Shown: piece after piece, positions 31,792 to 40,512 of the stretch
Position numbering within the stretch: position 1 is the stretch's first letter
Layout: each line of letters starts with the position of its first letter
Assembly: GCA_964637565.1 (NCBI GenBank)
Contig: CAZWTY010000004.1
Span: 1-64,000 of the forward strand
Direction: 5' to 3'
Source: DYJE01 sp964637565
GTDB taxonomy: Bacteria; Desulfobacterota; Desulfobacteria; Desulfobacterales; Desulfolunaceae
DNA length: 64,000 nt
Notes under the pieces: model-generated
Told to the model about the DNA's origin: nothing
Databases searched by the model: none
Seen by the model: the letters and a program-made list of their open reading frames with translations, nothing else
Program-made: the position numbers and the translations under genes

Positions 31792-33261
31792 ATGAACAGA
31801 TTACCCCTGGAAGAGGCCTATTCTTTTGACGATGTGCTTGTTCAGCCCAACTACTCGGATGTGCTTCCCAGTGACGTGAGCACCGTGACCCAGCTTTCCC
31901 GGAACATCACCCTTAACATTCCCATTGTCAGCGCAGCCATGGACACGGTTACCGAAGCCAGGACGGCCATCAGCATGGCCAGGGCCGGGGGGATCGGCTT
32001 CATTCACCGGAACCTGCCCATCGAGAACCAGGCCATGGAAGTGAACCGGGTGAAAAAGTCTGAAAGCGGAATGATCATCGACCCGGTTACCGTGAAACCA
32101 AGCGCCCCCATCAGCGAAGTCCAGAAACTGATGTCCCATTACAGGATCTCCGGTGTTCCGGTGACCGACGGCGAGCAGCTCGTGGGAATCGTGACCAACA
32201 GAGACCTGAGATTCGAAACCGACATGACCCGCAAGGTTTCGGAAGTGATGACCAGCAAAGACCTGATCACCACCCCCGAAGGCATCAGCCTTGAAGACTG
32301 CAAGAAAATGCTCCACAAACACCGCATCGAAAAACTTCTGGTGGTCAACTCCGAAGGCAAACTGTCTGGCATCATCACCACCAAAGACATCGAAAAAATC
32401 AAAAAATACCCCAACGCCTGCAAGGATTCCATGGGAAGATTAAGGGCCGGAGCCGCCATCGGCGTTGGACCGGACATGATGCCCAGGGCCGAGGCCCTGC
32501 TTCGGGCCGGAGCGGACATTCTGGTGATCGACACATCCCACGGCCATTCCAGAAACGTTATCGAATCGGTGAAAGCACTCAAGGCCACTTTCAAGGACAT
32601 CGAACTGGTGGCAGGCAACGTGGCCACGGCCGAAGGGGCCCAGGCCCTGATCGAGGCCGGTGTGGACGCCGTGAAAGTCGGCATCGGTCCCGGCTCCATC
32701 TGCACCACCCGCATCGTGGCCGGCGTGGGTGTTCCCCAGCTCACCGCCATCATGAACTGCCGCGAGATTTCAAATAAAACAGGCGTTCCCATCATCGCCG
32801 ACGGCGGCATCAAATTTTCCGGAGACATCGTGAAAGCCATCGGTGCGGGTGCCCACTGTGTCATGCTGGGCGGTCTTTTCGCCGGAACGGACGAGAGCCC
32901 CGGTGAAACCATCATTTACCAGGGCCGGAGCTACAAAGTCTACCGGGGTATGGGTTCCCTTGAAGCCATGCAGGCCGGCAGCAAGGACCGCTACTACCTG
33001 GGCGACAAGGAAGAAGAGGGTGGAGAAAAGCTGGTGCCCGAGGGCATTGTAGGCCGTGTTCCGTACAAAGGGCCCATCGGTGAAAACGTGTTCCAGCTGA
33101 TCGGTGGCCTCAAGGCAGGCATGGGTTACGTGGGAAGCCGGACCATTCAGGAACTCCGTGAAAAGGCCAGATTCGTCAGAATCACCGGAGCAGGGCTCCG
33201 TGAAAGCCATGTTCATGACGTGATCATCACCGAAGAAGCCCCGAACTACAGACTGGAATAA
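31792..33261 (+). CDS. guaB: IMP dehydrogenase
   Basis: It oxidises IMP to XMP, the first step to GTP. The 489-residue protein has the N-terminal SFDDVLVQPNYS and two CBS domains (about residues 100-215: MIIDPVTVKPSAPI, GIVTNRDLRF, GIITTKDIEK). The catalytic loop is GPGSICTTRIVAGVGVPQ with the active cysteine, followed by IADGGIKFSGD, and the flap is YRGMGSLEAM. ATG 31792 has GGAGG upstream. It lies just after the IMP-forming genes, grouping IMP synthesis and use. Confidence 0.97.
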   Translation: MNRLPLEEAYSFDDVLVQPNYSDVLPSDVSTVTQLSRNITLNIPIVSAAMDTVTEARTAISMARAGGIGFIHRNLPIENQAMEVNRVKKSESGMIIDPVTVKPSAPISEVQKLMSHYRISGVPVTDGEQLVGIVTNRDLRFETDMTRKVSEVMTSKDLITTPEGISLEDCKKMLHKHRIEKLLVVNSEGKLSGIITTKDIEKIKKYPNACKDSMGRLRAGAAIGVGPDMMPRAEALLRAGADILVIDTSHGHSRNVIESVKALKATFKDIELVAGNVATAEGAQALIEAGVDAVKVGIGPGSICTTRIVAGVGVPQLTAIMNCREISNKTGVPIIADGGIKFSGDIVKAIGAGAHCVMLGGLFAGTDESPGETIIYQGRSYKVYRGMGSLEAMQAGSKDRYYLGDKEEEGGEKLVPEGIVGRVPYKGPIGENVFQLIGGLKAGMGYVGSRTIQELREKARFVRITGAGLRESHVHDVIITEEAPNYRLE

Positions 33262-33281
33262 GTGATACATTGAAACAAGCC

Positions 33282-33322
33282 ATCCGTCCGTACGGGTCTT
33301 TTCCGGCGGACGGATATTCTTT
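33282..33322 (+). terminator. Terminator after guaB
   Basis: ATCCGTCCG (33282-33290) pairs with CGGACGGAT (33307-33315), followed by ATTCTTTTT. It separates guaB from dnaE. Confidence 0.8.
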
Positions 33323-33336
33323 TTAACGGATTGCCC

Positions 33337-36300
33337 ATGACGTCTCCCGCCCCAGATTTTGTCCATCTTCACCTCCACACCCAGTACAGCCTGCTGGATG
33401 GGGCGATCCGTCTGGACAACCTGTTTAAACGTGCCAAAGAGTACGACATGTCCTCCGTGGCCATCACAGACCATGGAACCATGTTCGGTGTTCTGGAATT
33501 TTACGAGTACGCCACCAAAGCGGGTATCAAACCCATCATCGGCTGCGAAGCCTATGTAGCCCCCCGGAGTATGGCCGACCGGTCTTCAGCCGAAGACGGA
33601 AACAAATCCCATCACCTGGTGCTTCTGGCAGAAAACAACGAAGGCTACAAAAACCTCTGCAAACTGGCCACCATCGCCCAGACCCAAGGGTTCTACTACA
33701 AACCGAGAATCGACAAGGATGTGATCGAACGTCACAGCCAGGGAATCATCGCCCTGTCCGCCTGTCTTGCCGGAGAGATTCCCCGGCTGATCGAGAAGGG
33801 AAAACTCGACGAAGCGGACCAGGTGGCCCAGTATTACCAGAAAGTCTTTGGTGAGCGGAATTTTTTCCTGGAAGTCCAGGACAACAACCTGGCCGAACAG
33901 AACTTCGTGAATGACGTGCTCTACGACATGTCCAAGCGGTTGTCCATTCCCCTGGTGGCCACCAACGACTGTCACTACCTGGACAAGGAGGATGTGAGGG
34001 CCCACGAAATTCTCCTCTGTGTCCAGACCGGCAACACCATCAACGATCCCAAACGTTTTCGGTTCGGAACAGACCAGCTTTTCTTCAAAACCAAAGAGGA
34101 GATGGCGGCATCTTTTTCGAAACATCCCGAATCTCTCAGCAATACCGTGGACATCGCCAACCGATGCCATGTGGAATTCGATTTCAAGACCTACCATTTT
34201 CCCAAATTCGACGACGGTTCTGGCCGAGACCCTAACCTGATTTTTGAACAGCAGGCCCGCGAGGGATTTGAGCGGAGGTTTAAAACCCTGCTCTCCAAAA
34301 ACCCCAATCTTGACCGGAAAGCTTACGAAGACCGTCTCGATTACGAGATCAAGACCATCATCAACATGGGGTTTCCCGGGTATTTTCTCATCGTGGCCGA
34401 CTTTATCCGCTACGGCAAGGAAAACGGCATCCCCATCGGGCCTGGCAGGGGTTCGGCGGCCGGTAGCATGGTGGCTTACTCGATGAACATCACCGATCTC
34501 GACCCCATCGAGCATGGCCTGATCTTCGAGCGTTTCCTCAATCCGGCCCGTATCAGCATGCCGGATATCGACGTGGACTTCTGCATCAACGGCCGTGAAA
34601 AAGTGTTCAAATATGTGTCGGAACGGTACGGCGGAGGGGATTACGTTTCCCAGATCACCACGTTCGGAACCATGAAAACCAAGGCCGTGATCCGTGACGT
34701 GGGGCGCGCCCTGGAAATTCCCCTGCCGGAAGTTGACAAGATCGCCAAACTGGTGCCCGATGTCCTGAACATCAAGCTCAAGGACGCTCTGGAGCAGGAG
34801 CCCGAACTGGCGGCCCTGGCCGAAAGCCCGGAATACAAGGAGCTGATCTCCATCTGCAAGGTGCTCGAAGGCCTCACGCGTCACGCCTCGGTCCATGCCG
34901 CGGGTGTGGTGGTGGGGGACACGAAACTGGTCGAGTACCTTCCCCTGTACAAAGGTAAAAACGGCGAAATTGTGACCCAGTTCGACATGAAGCGTGTGGA
35001 AAAGATCGGGCTGGTGAAGTTCGATTTTCTGGGTCTCCGGAACCTCACGGTCATCGACGACACCCTGCGGCTGATCCGGGAGCAGGGCAAGGAACCCCCC
35101 GATCTTCTGGAACTGGATTTCAACGATCCCGACACGTATAAACTGCTTTCTTCCGGCGACACCACCGGCGTTTTCCAGCTTGAAAGCTCGGGCATGAAAG
35201 ACCTGCTTGTCCGTCTTAAACCCGAATGCTTCAATGATATCACGGCTCTTGTGGCCCTGTACCGGCCCGGCCCACTGGACAGCGGGATGGCCGACGCCTA
35301 CGTGAACCGGAAACACGGCCGGGAACCTGTGGAGTACCTGCTCCCCGGTCTTGAAGAGATCCTGAAGGAAACCTACGGGGTCATCCTTTACCAGGAACAG
35401 GCCATGAGGATCGCCAGCGTCATTGCCAGTTATTCCATGTCTGACGCAGACGGCCTTCGAAAAGCCATGGGGAAGAAGCTGGCCGAAGACATGGCCAAGC
35501 ACCGGGGCCTCTTCATGAATGGGGCCAAAGCCAACAACCATGACGAGAAAAAAGCGGGTGAACTTTTCGATCTCATCGAAAAATTCGGTGGTTATGGTTT
35601 CAACAAGTCCCACAGCGCGGCCTACGCCCTGATCTGTTTCCAGACCGCCTACCTCAAGGCCCATTACCCCGTGGAGTTCATGGCGGCTCTTCTCACCAGT
35701 GAAATGGACTCGGTGGACGGGGTGGTGAAGTTCATCGCCGAATGCAAAAACCACGATATCAAGGTGCTCCCCCCGGACGTGAACGAAAGCAGCAAGGCCT
35801 TTTCCGTGGTAAACGGTCAGATCCGTTTCGGTCTTGTGGCTGTTAAGAACGTGGGAGAAGCGGCCATTGACAACATCATCGAGGTGCGTCAATCCCATGG
35901 ACGGTTCACCTCGATTTTCGATTTCTGCGAGCAGGTGGATCTTCGCAAGGTGAACAAACGGGTGATCGAGGCCCTGATCAAATGCGGGGCTTTCGATTCC
36001 ACAGGCCACAACAGAAACCAGATGACGACGGTCCTGGAAGACGCCCTGGAGCATGGTCAGATCGTCCAGAAAGAGAAGAACGACCGGCAGATGAGCCTGT
36101 TCGGGGATATGGAGGAGAACGGGGTTTCCATCAACGCCCCCAGTCTTCCGGCCATGGATGAGTGGGATGACAGGTACAGGCTGACCCTTGAAAAAGAATC
36201 CCTGGGTTTTTATATTTCAGGCCATCCCCTGGATCGTTACGCCGGACTCCTTGAAAAATTCTCCGATGTGAACGGCATGACCGTTCAGGAGATCACCACC

Positions 36301-36864
36301 AACCGGGCGGTGCGGTTTGGGGGTATCGTCACGGCCAAGAAGGTGATACGGACCAAGAAAAACGATCAGATGGCCTTCGTGACCCTCGAGGACATGTTCG
36401 GGTCTGTGGAAGTGGTGGTTTTTCCCTCGGTCTACGAGACGGACGGGGATCTTTTTGTGGAAGACGCGGCCCTGATCGTGGAAGGTGAAGCCCAGGTCAA
36501 GGAAAAAGGCCTGAGCATCCTGGCCGAGAAAGTCGTTCCCCTGGAACGGGCCGAAGAAGAGTGGTCGGCCAGCCTTCAACTTGTCCTTGGGACGGACCCT
36601 TCTGAAAAAGACAAACCGGCTCTTGTTCAGGACATCCTTTCACGGTATCCCGGTAACTGCAAAGTGTTCATCAAAATGGTGATTCCCGAAAAATCCCAGG
36701 TGGTCCTGGAGCTTCCCGACCGTCTGAAAGTCAATGTCTGCCCGGAACTGTTGAGAGAACTCAAGGCCCTTTTGGGAAGAACCGCGGTGGACACAGCGTG
36801 CAGACCGGCCATGCTTGCCCAGAAAAACAACGGAAAAAAACAGTACCTGAAAAGGGTCAAGTAA
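33337..36864 (+). CDS. dnaE: DNA polymerase III alpha subunit
   Basis: This is the replicative polymerase of the chromosome. The 1175-residue protein has an N-terminal PHP domain (HLHLHTQYSLLDGA, ITDHGTMFG). The C-family catalytic palm contains GPGRGSAAGSMVAY and the acidic PDIDVDFC, and the fingers contain GFNKSHSAAYALICFQTAYLKAHYP. A helix-hairpin-helix segment (KVNKRVIEALIKCGAFDS) and an OB-fold (VRFGGIVTAKKVIRTKKNDQMAF) follow. Length and order are those of DnaE1. ATG 33337 is used; a TTG six bases earlier is possible. Its stop abuts the convergent bioA stop. Confidence 0.97.
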   Translation: MTSPAPDFVHLHLHTQYSLLDGAIRLDNLFKRAKEYDMSSVAITDHGTMFGVLEFYEYATKAGIKPIIGCEAYVAPRSMADRSSAEDGNKSHHLVLLAENNEGYKNLCKLATIAQTQGFYYKPRIDKDVIERHSQGIIALSACLAGEIPRLIEKGKLDEADQVAQYYQKVFGERNFFLEVQDNNLAEQNFVNDVLYDMSKRLSIPLVATNDCHYLDKEDVRAHEILLCVQTGNTINDPKRFRFGTDQLFFKTKEEMAASFSKHPESLSNTVDIANRCHVEFDFKTYHFPKFDDGSGRDPNLIFEQQAREGFERRFKTLLSKNPNLDRKAYEDRLDYEIKTIINMGFPGYFLIVADFIRYGKENGIPIGPGRGSAAGSMVAYSMNITDLDPIEHGLIFERFLNPARISMPDIDVDFCINGREKVFKYVSERYGGGDYVSQITTFGTMKTKAVIRDVGRALEIPLPEVDKIAKLVPDVLNIKLKDALEQEPELAALAESPEYKELISICKVLEGLTRHASVHAAGVVVGDTKLVEYLPLYKGKNGEIVTQFDMKRVEKIGLVKFDFLGLRNLTVIDDTLRLIREQGKEPPDLLELDFNDPDTYKLLSSGDTTGVFQLESSGMKDLLVRLKPECFNDITALVALYRPGPLDSGMADAYVNRKHGREPVEYLLPGLEEILKETYGVILYQEQAMRIASVIASYSMSDADGLRKAMGKKLAEDMAKHRGLFMNGAKANNHDEKKAGELFDLIEKFGGYGFNKSHSAAYALICFQTAYLKAHYPVEFMAALLTSEMDSVDGVVKFIAECKNHDIKVLPPDVNESSKAFSVVNGQIRFGLVAVKNVGEAAIDNIIEVRQSHGRFTSIFDFCEQVDLRKVNKRVIEALIKCGAFDSTGHNRNQMTTVLEDALEHGQIVQKEKNDRQMSLFGDMEENGVSINAPSLPAMDEWDDRYRLTLEKESLGFYISGHPLDRYAGLLEKFSDVNGMTVQEITTNRAVRFGGIVTAKKVIRTKKNDQMAFVTLEDMFGSVEVVVFPSVYETDGDLFVEDAALIVEGEAQVKEKGLSILAEKVVPLERAEEEWSASLQLVLGTDPSEKDKPALVQDILSRYPGNCKVFIKMVIPEKSQVVLELPDRLKVNVCPELLRELKALLGRTAVDTACRPAMLAQKNNGKKQYLKRVK

Positions 36865-38145
36865 TCATTCCATTCCCACCACGTCCACCATGGCCGAGGT
36901 CAGGGTGGAAAGATCCTGATCGGACATGACAAACGGAGGCATGGTGTAGACCAGTTTCCCAAAAGGCCGGATCCAGACGCCTCTTTCTACAAAACGTTTC
37001 TGGATGCGTGCCATATCCACAGGTTTCTTCATCTCGATCACTCCGATGGCTCCCAGACAGCGGACATCCTCCACCTGGTCCAGATGCCGGGCTGGACCAA
37101 GCCCCTGGATCAGGCCCCGCTCAAGCCGCGTGATCTCCTCTTTCCAGTTGCCCGACAGAAGAAGCCGTATGCTTGCACAGGCCACGGCGCAGGCCAGAGG
37201 ATTTCCCATGAACGTGGGGCCGTGCATGAACGCTCCGGGGCTTCCCGAGGAGATCCCATCGCTGATCTTCCGGGTGGTCAGCGTTGCCGCCAGGGTCATG
37301 TACCCGCCGGTCAGCGCCTTGCCCAGACAGAGAATGTCCGGACTCACCCCGGCATGCTCACAGGCGAACATTTTTCCGGTTCGGCCAAAACCTGTGGCGA
37401 TTTCATCGAAAATCACAAGAACGTCATACCGGTCGCAGAGTTCCCTGGCTTTTTTCAGGTAATCGGGGGAGTAGAACCGCATGCCTCCGGCGCCCTGGAC
37501 CACCGGTTCGAGAATCAGGGCCGCGATGCGTTCATGGTGTTCTTCAAGGATTTGGGCCAGGCTTTCCAGGTCCTTTTCATGGCAGGGATCATGAAAACCG
37601 CAGACCGGGGCGTCGGCAAAAAACTGTTCGGGCATGAATCCCTGGAAGAGGTTGTGCATCCCTGAGACCGGATCACAGACGCTCATGGCACCGGTGGTGT
37701 CCCCATGGTAGCCGTTCCGGATGGTCACAAAACGTTTTTTCAAAGGCCTGCCCATGGCGGTCCAGTACTGAACCGCCATTTTAAGGGCCACTTCCACGGA
37801 AACTGAACCGGAATCGCAGAGAAAGACCTGGGTCAGGGGGGGCGGGGTCAGATCGACCAGAAGAGATGACAGGGTCACCGCCGGTTCATGGGTCAGTCCC
37901 CCGAACATCACATGGGCCATGGAGTCGAGCTGGTCCCTGGCCGCCTTGTTCAGCACCGGATGGTTGTAGCCGTGTATCGCCGCCCACCAGGAACTCATAC
38001 CGTCGATCAGCTCCCGCCCGTCTTTCAGGGTAAGCCGGACACCTTTGGCCGAGGCCACCTCAAAGACGGGGAGGGGAGCTTTCATGGACGTGTAGGGATG
38101 CCACACATGGTCCCTGTCAAAATTCAGAACGTTCAGATCGTTCAT
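36865..38145 (-). CDS. bioA: Adenosylmethionine-8-amino-7-oxononanoate aminotransferase
   Basis: This PLP enzyme of biotin synthesis forms 7,8-diaminopelargonate, using S-adenosylmethionine as amino donor. The 426-residue class III aminotransferase has HVWHPYTSM near the start, SSWWAAIHGYNHP, RNGYHGDTTGAMSVCDP, and EPVVQGAGGMRFY. IFDEIATGFGRTGKMFACEHA and the PLP lysine in CLGKALTGGYMTLA follow. Its start overlaps the stop of the enoyl-CoA hydratase-like gene (ATGA). The stop is directly adjacent to the dnaE stop, with no spacer. Confidence 0.95.
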   Translation of the reverse strand: MNDLNVLNFDRDHVWHPYTSMKAPLPVFEVASAKGVRLTLKDGRELIDGMSSWWAAIHGYNHPVLNKAARDQLDSMAHVMFGGLTHEPAVTLSSLLVDLTPPPLTQVFLCDSGSVSVEVALKMAVQYWTAMGRPLKKRFVTIRNGYHGDTTGAMSVCDPVSGMHNLFQGFMPEQFFADAPVCGFHDPCHEKDLESLAQILEEHHERIAALILEPVVQGAGGMRFYSPDYLKKARELCDRYDVLVIFDEIATGFGRTGKMFACEHAGVSPDILCLGKALTGGYMTLAATLTTRKISDGISSGSPGAFMHGPTFMGNPLACAVACASIRLLLSGNWKEEITRLERGLIQGLGPARHLDQVEDVRCLGAIGVIEMKKPVDMARIQKRFVERGVWIRPFGKLVYTMPPFVMSDQDLSTLTSAMVDVVGME

Positions 38146-38900
38146 TTTCCCGCTTCGGCCAAAAGTTTGTTGGCAAAGGCGATCATCATCTGGTTTCGGT
38201 CTTCCATCTGGAGGCAGGCTTCAAGACCGCCGGCGTCGATGTTGATCGAAATGGCCTCTTTGGTCATCCGGATTCCCATGGGGTTTTTACTCACCATGAT
38301 CTTGGCCAGTTCTTCGGCTGTTTCAATGAGTTTGTCCCGGGAGACTTTCCGGCTGGCGAAGCCGAGGGACATGGCGGTGTCCGCGTCCATCCAGTTGCCT
38401 GTGAGAAGGAATTCGTTGGCCCGGCCGGAACCGATCAGGCGGGGGAGGAAATAGCTGGAGGCCATGTCGGCGCCGCCAAGCCCAATATTGATGTAAGCTG
38501 CTGAAAAACGGGCGTCGTCTGAAATGATCCGGATATCGGAGGCCATGGTCAGTGAAAAACCGAGTCCTGCGGCAGACCCGTGGACACAGGCGATGACAGG
38601 CTGGGGAATCTGCCTCATGGCAAGAAGCAACCGTGACATGCGCGCCTGGGCGTCGTAAGCTTTGACAGGAGCCATGGTAAAAATGGCCGGACCGAAGGAG
38701 TTCATGTCAAGGCCCGCACAGAAACCCTTGGCATTTCCGCCGTCCAGAATGATCACCCGTGTCCGTTCATCGTAGCGTTTGTCTCTGAAAAACGCTTCAA
38801 GCTCAAGGACCATGGGTTCGTCGATGGCGTTGTACTTGTCCGGTCTGTTCAGGGTCAGATAGCCGATTCCGTTTTCCTCTCTGTAAAGCAGTCGATCCAT
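38142..38900 (-). CDS. Enoyl-CoA hydratase/isomerase family protein
   Basis: The 252-residue crotonase-fold protein has GIGYLTLNRPDKYNAID, an oxyanion-hole FCAGLDMNSFG, and the second oxyanion strand VHGSAAGLGFSLTMASDIRI. The usual catalytic glutamate region reads NIGLGGADMASSYFLPR, so glutamate is not at the common position and true hydratase activity is uncertain. ATG 38900 has AGGAGG upstream. It is translationally coupled to bioA, which raises a possible role in supplying or shaping the pimeloyl precursor. That is inference; it may be unrelated acyl-CoA metabolism. Confidence 0.85.
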   Translation of the reverse strand: MDRLLYREENGIGYLTLNRPDKYNAIDEPMVLELEAFFRDKRYDERTRVIILDGGNAKGFCAGLDMNSFGPAIFTMAPVKAYDAQARMSRLLLAMRQIPQPVIACVHGSAAGLGFSLTMASDIRIISDDARFSAAYINIGLGGADMASSYFLPRLIGSGRANEFLLTGNWMDADTAMSLGFASRKVSRDKLIETAEELAKIMVSKNPMGIRMTKEAISINIDAGGLEACLQMEDRNQMMIAFANKLLAEAGK

Positions 38901-39110
38901 GTGTTTCCTCCTTATTTTTAAAAAGGAAAATCTACCACCAAGGCCGAAGTTTCTCAAGGTTTGAATCATATAAAAATAAGGAAACGCGAGGCGTAATCGG
39001 GGGATTCTCAGCCAACTTCTTTGTAACATATTGAAAAAGACGACGGATTCGGCTAAGGTAGGGCCTGAATTGACAGTGACCCGTCATCCGCCCATCCAAG
39101 GAGACATGTT

Positions 39111-39374
39111 ATGAATAAATTTTCATCCGTTGGCTTAACCTCTCTTGTGTTCGGTCTTGTTCTCGTGGTTCTCAAGGCCATTTCCAATGTGCTCAACAAA
39201 CCCTTTGAGTTTGCGGACAAAACCCCGAATCTTTTTATCTATCCAGATGGCGTGGTGGAAGGAAGCGGTTTTTTTTATTCTCTGATCTCACCGGCCATGA
39301 ACGCTCCCATCTATCTTCTGTGCATCATCGCGGGGGTGATCCTTCTTGTCATCGGAGGCCTTTACTTTAAATGA
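39111..39374 (+). CDS. Small two-helix membrane protein, unknown function
   Basis: This 87-residue protein has a hydrophobic helix near residues 8-26 and a second near 66-86, with a polar loop between (NKPFEFADKTPNLFIYPDG). AAGGAGA precedes the ATG. I recognise no family. The stop lies four bases before the peptidase start, so they may be co-transcribed. Confidence 0.65.
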   Translation: MNKFSSVGLTSLVFGLVLVVLKAISNVLNKPFEFADKTPNLFIYPDGVVEGSGFFYSLISPAMNAPIYLLCIIAGVILLVIGGLYFK

Positions 39375-39378
39375 TGAC

Positions 39379-40512
39379 ATGACGTTTGATGGGACAAGGA
39401 TGATCAAACCCTGGAGTGAAAAGGATTTTAACGCGATTCTGGAGAAGCTGGTCTCAACACCGGGGCCGAGCCTTAATGAAGAGCCGAGACGACGTGTTCT
39501 GCAGCGGTATTTTGAGACGCACGGTGTGCCCACTGAAACCGATTCGGCCGGAAACCTCCTGGTGACTCTGGGCCATGGCCCCTGGGAAGATTCTGTCATT
39601 TTTGACGCCCATATGGATGTGGTCCAGGAAGGTTACGAGGATTGCATCGTTTACAGAGACGGAACCGCCATCGGATTGGGGGTTGCCGACAACCTGACGG
39701 CCGTGACCCTTCTTGCCATGGCGGCTGTTTCGCTCCACCCCAAAACAGATCGTTTCCGTCGGCCTGTGGTCTTTCTTTTTTCCACAGGTGAAGAGGGGCA
39801 TGGAAATCTCCAGGGTGTCAGGCAGGTCGTGGCGGATCACCCGTCGCCCCCCTTTGTTTTTGTCTCATTTGATCTTTCCTTTGAAGAATACTCGGTCCAG
39901 GGGCTTGGATCTGCCCGATACCGGCTCAAGGTCGCCGGACCAGGCGGCCACAGCTGGGAGAATTTCGGCCTTCCCAGCGCCATTGACCTGACCCTCGATT
40001 TTTTTTCAGCCTTGAAACAGGAGTTCAGGAAAATTTCAAAGAATTATCCAGGGTCTCTTTCTTTCAACATCGGCAGCATCGAAGGAGGGGAGGGGATCAA
40101 TTCCATCGCCCGTTCGGCACAAGCCACGTTTGAATTCCGTTCCATTTTTCCTGAAACTTTGACGGTTCTTGACTCTGTGGTTTCCGATCTCTGCCTTACC
40201 ATGAACGGCCGGGCCGGTATCACCATGGCCTGTGATGTCACAGGCCTGAGACCGGCGGCCGGGCCTGTCGAACCTGGGCGGATCGAACCCTTTGTCACAT
40301 CCATATATTCCGAAATTGGGGAAAAAACACGTTCTGTGATCCGAAGCACGAACATCAATGCCACTCTTGACGCCGGATGGCCGTCGATCTGCATGGGGCT
40401 CTGCCGGAGCGGCCGATTCCACACCCATGAGGAATACGTGGTTCTCGATTCACTTCCCAAAGGCTGGACCGTTCTTGAAAAACTGGTGGAGAATCTTGTT
40501 TTCACACCGTGA
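39379..40512 (+). CDS. M20-family metallopeptidase
   Basis: This di-zinc hydrolase-type protein of about 377 residues has the ligand motifs VIFDAHMDVV, GLGVADNLTAV, STGEEGHG with the catalytic glutamate, FDLSFE, and the terminal HTHEEYVVLDSL. An insertion dimerisation domain is seen around GPGGHSWENFG. Such enzymes cleave dipeptides or acylated amino acids; the substrate is unknown. ATG 39379 is used, but ATG 39400, with GGGA upstream, is an equally possible start. It overlaps the convergent receptor gene by 11 bases. Confidence 0.85.
   Translation: MTFDGTRMIKPWSEKDFNAILEKLVSTPGPSLNEEPRRRVLQRYFETHGVPTETDSAGNLLVTLGHGPWEDSVIFDAHMDVVQEGYEDCIVYRDGTAIGLGVADNLTAVTLLAMAAVSLHPKTDRFRRPVVFLFSTGEEGHGNLQGVRQVVADHPSPPFVFVSFDLSFEEYSVQGLGSARYRLKVAGPGGHSWENFGLPSAIDLTLDFFSALKQEFRKISKNYPGSLSFNIGSIEGGEGINSIARSAQATFEFRSIFPETLTVLDSVVSDLCLTMNGRAGITMACDVTGLRPAAGPVEPGRIEPFVTSIYSEIGEKTRSVIRSTNINATLDAGWPSICMGLCRSGRFHTHEEYVVLDSLPKGWTVLEKLVENLVFTP

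Noticed and set aside
33586..36054. Minus-strand 822-codon open frame opposite dnaE
   Set aside because: It is a shadow of the GC-rich dnaE coding strand, rich in His, Phe and Val as such shadows are, with no ribosome site or family match.
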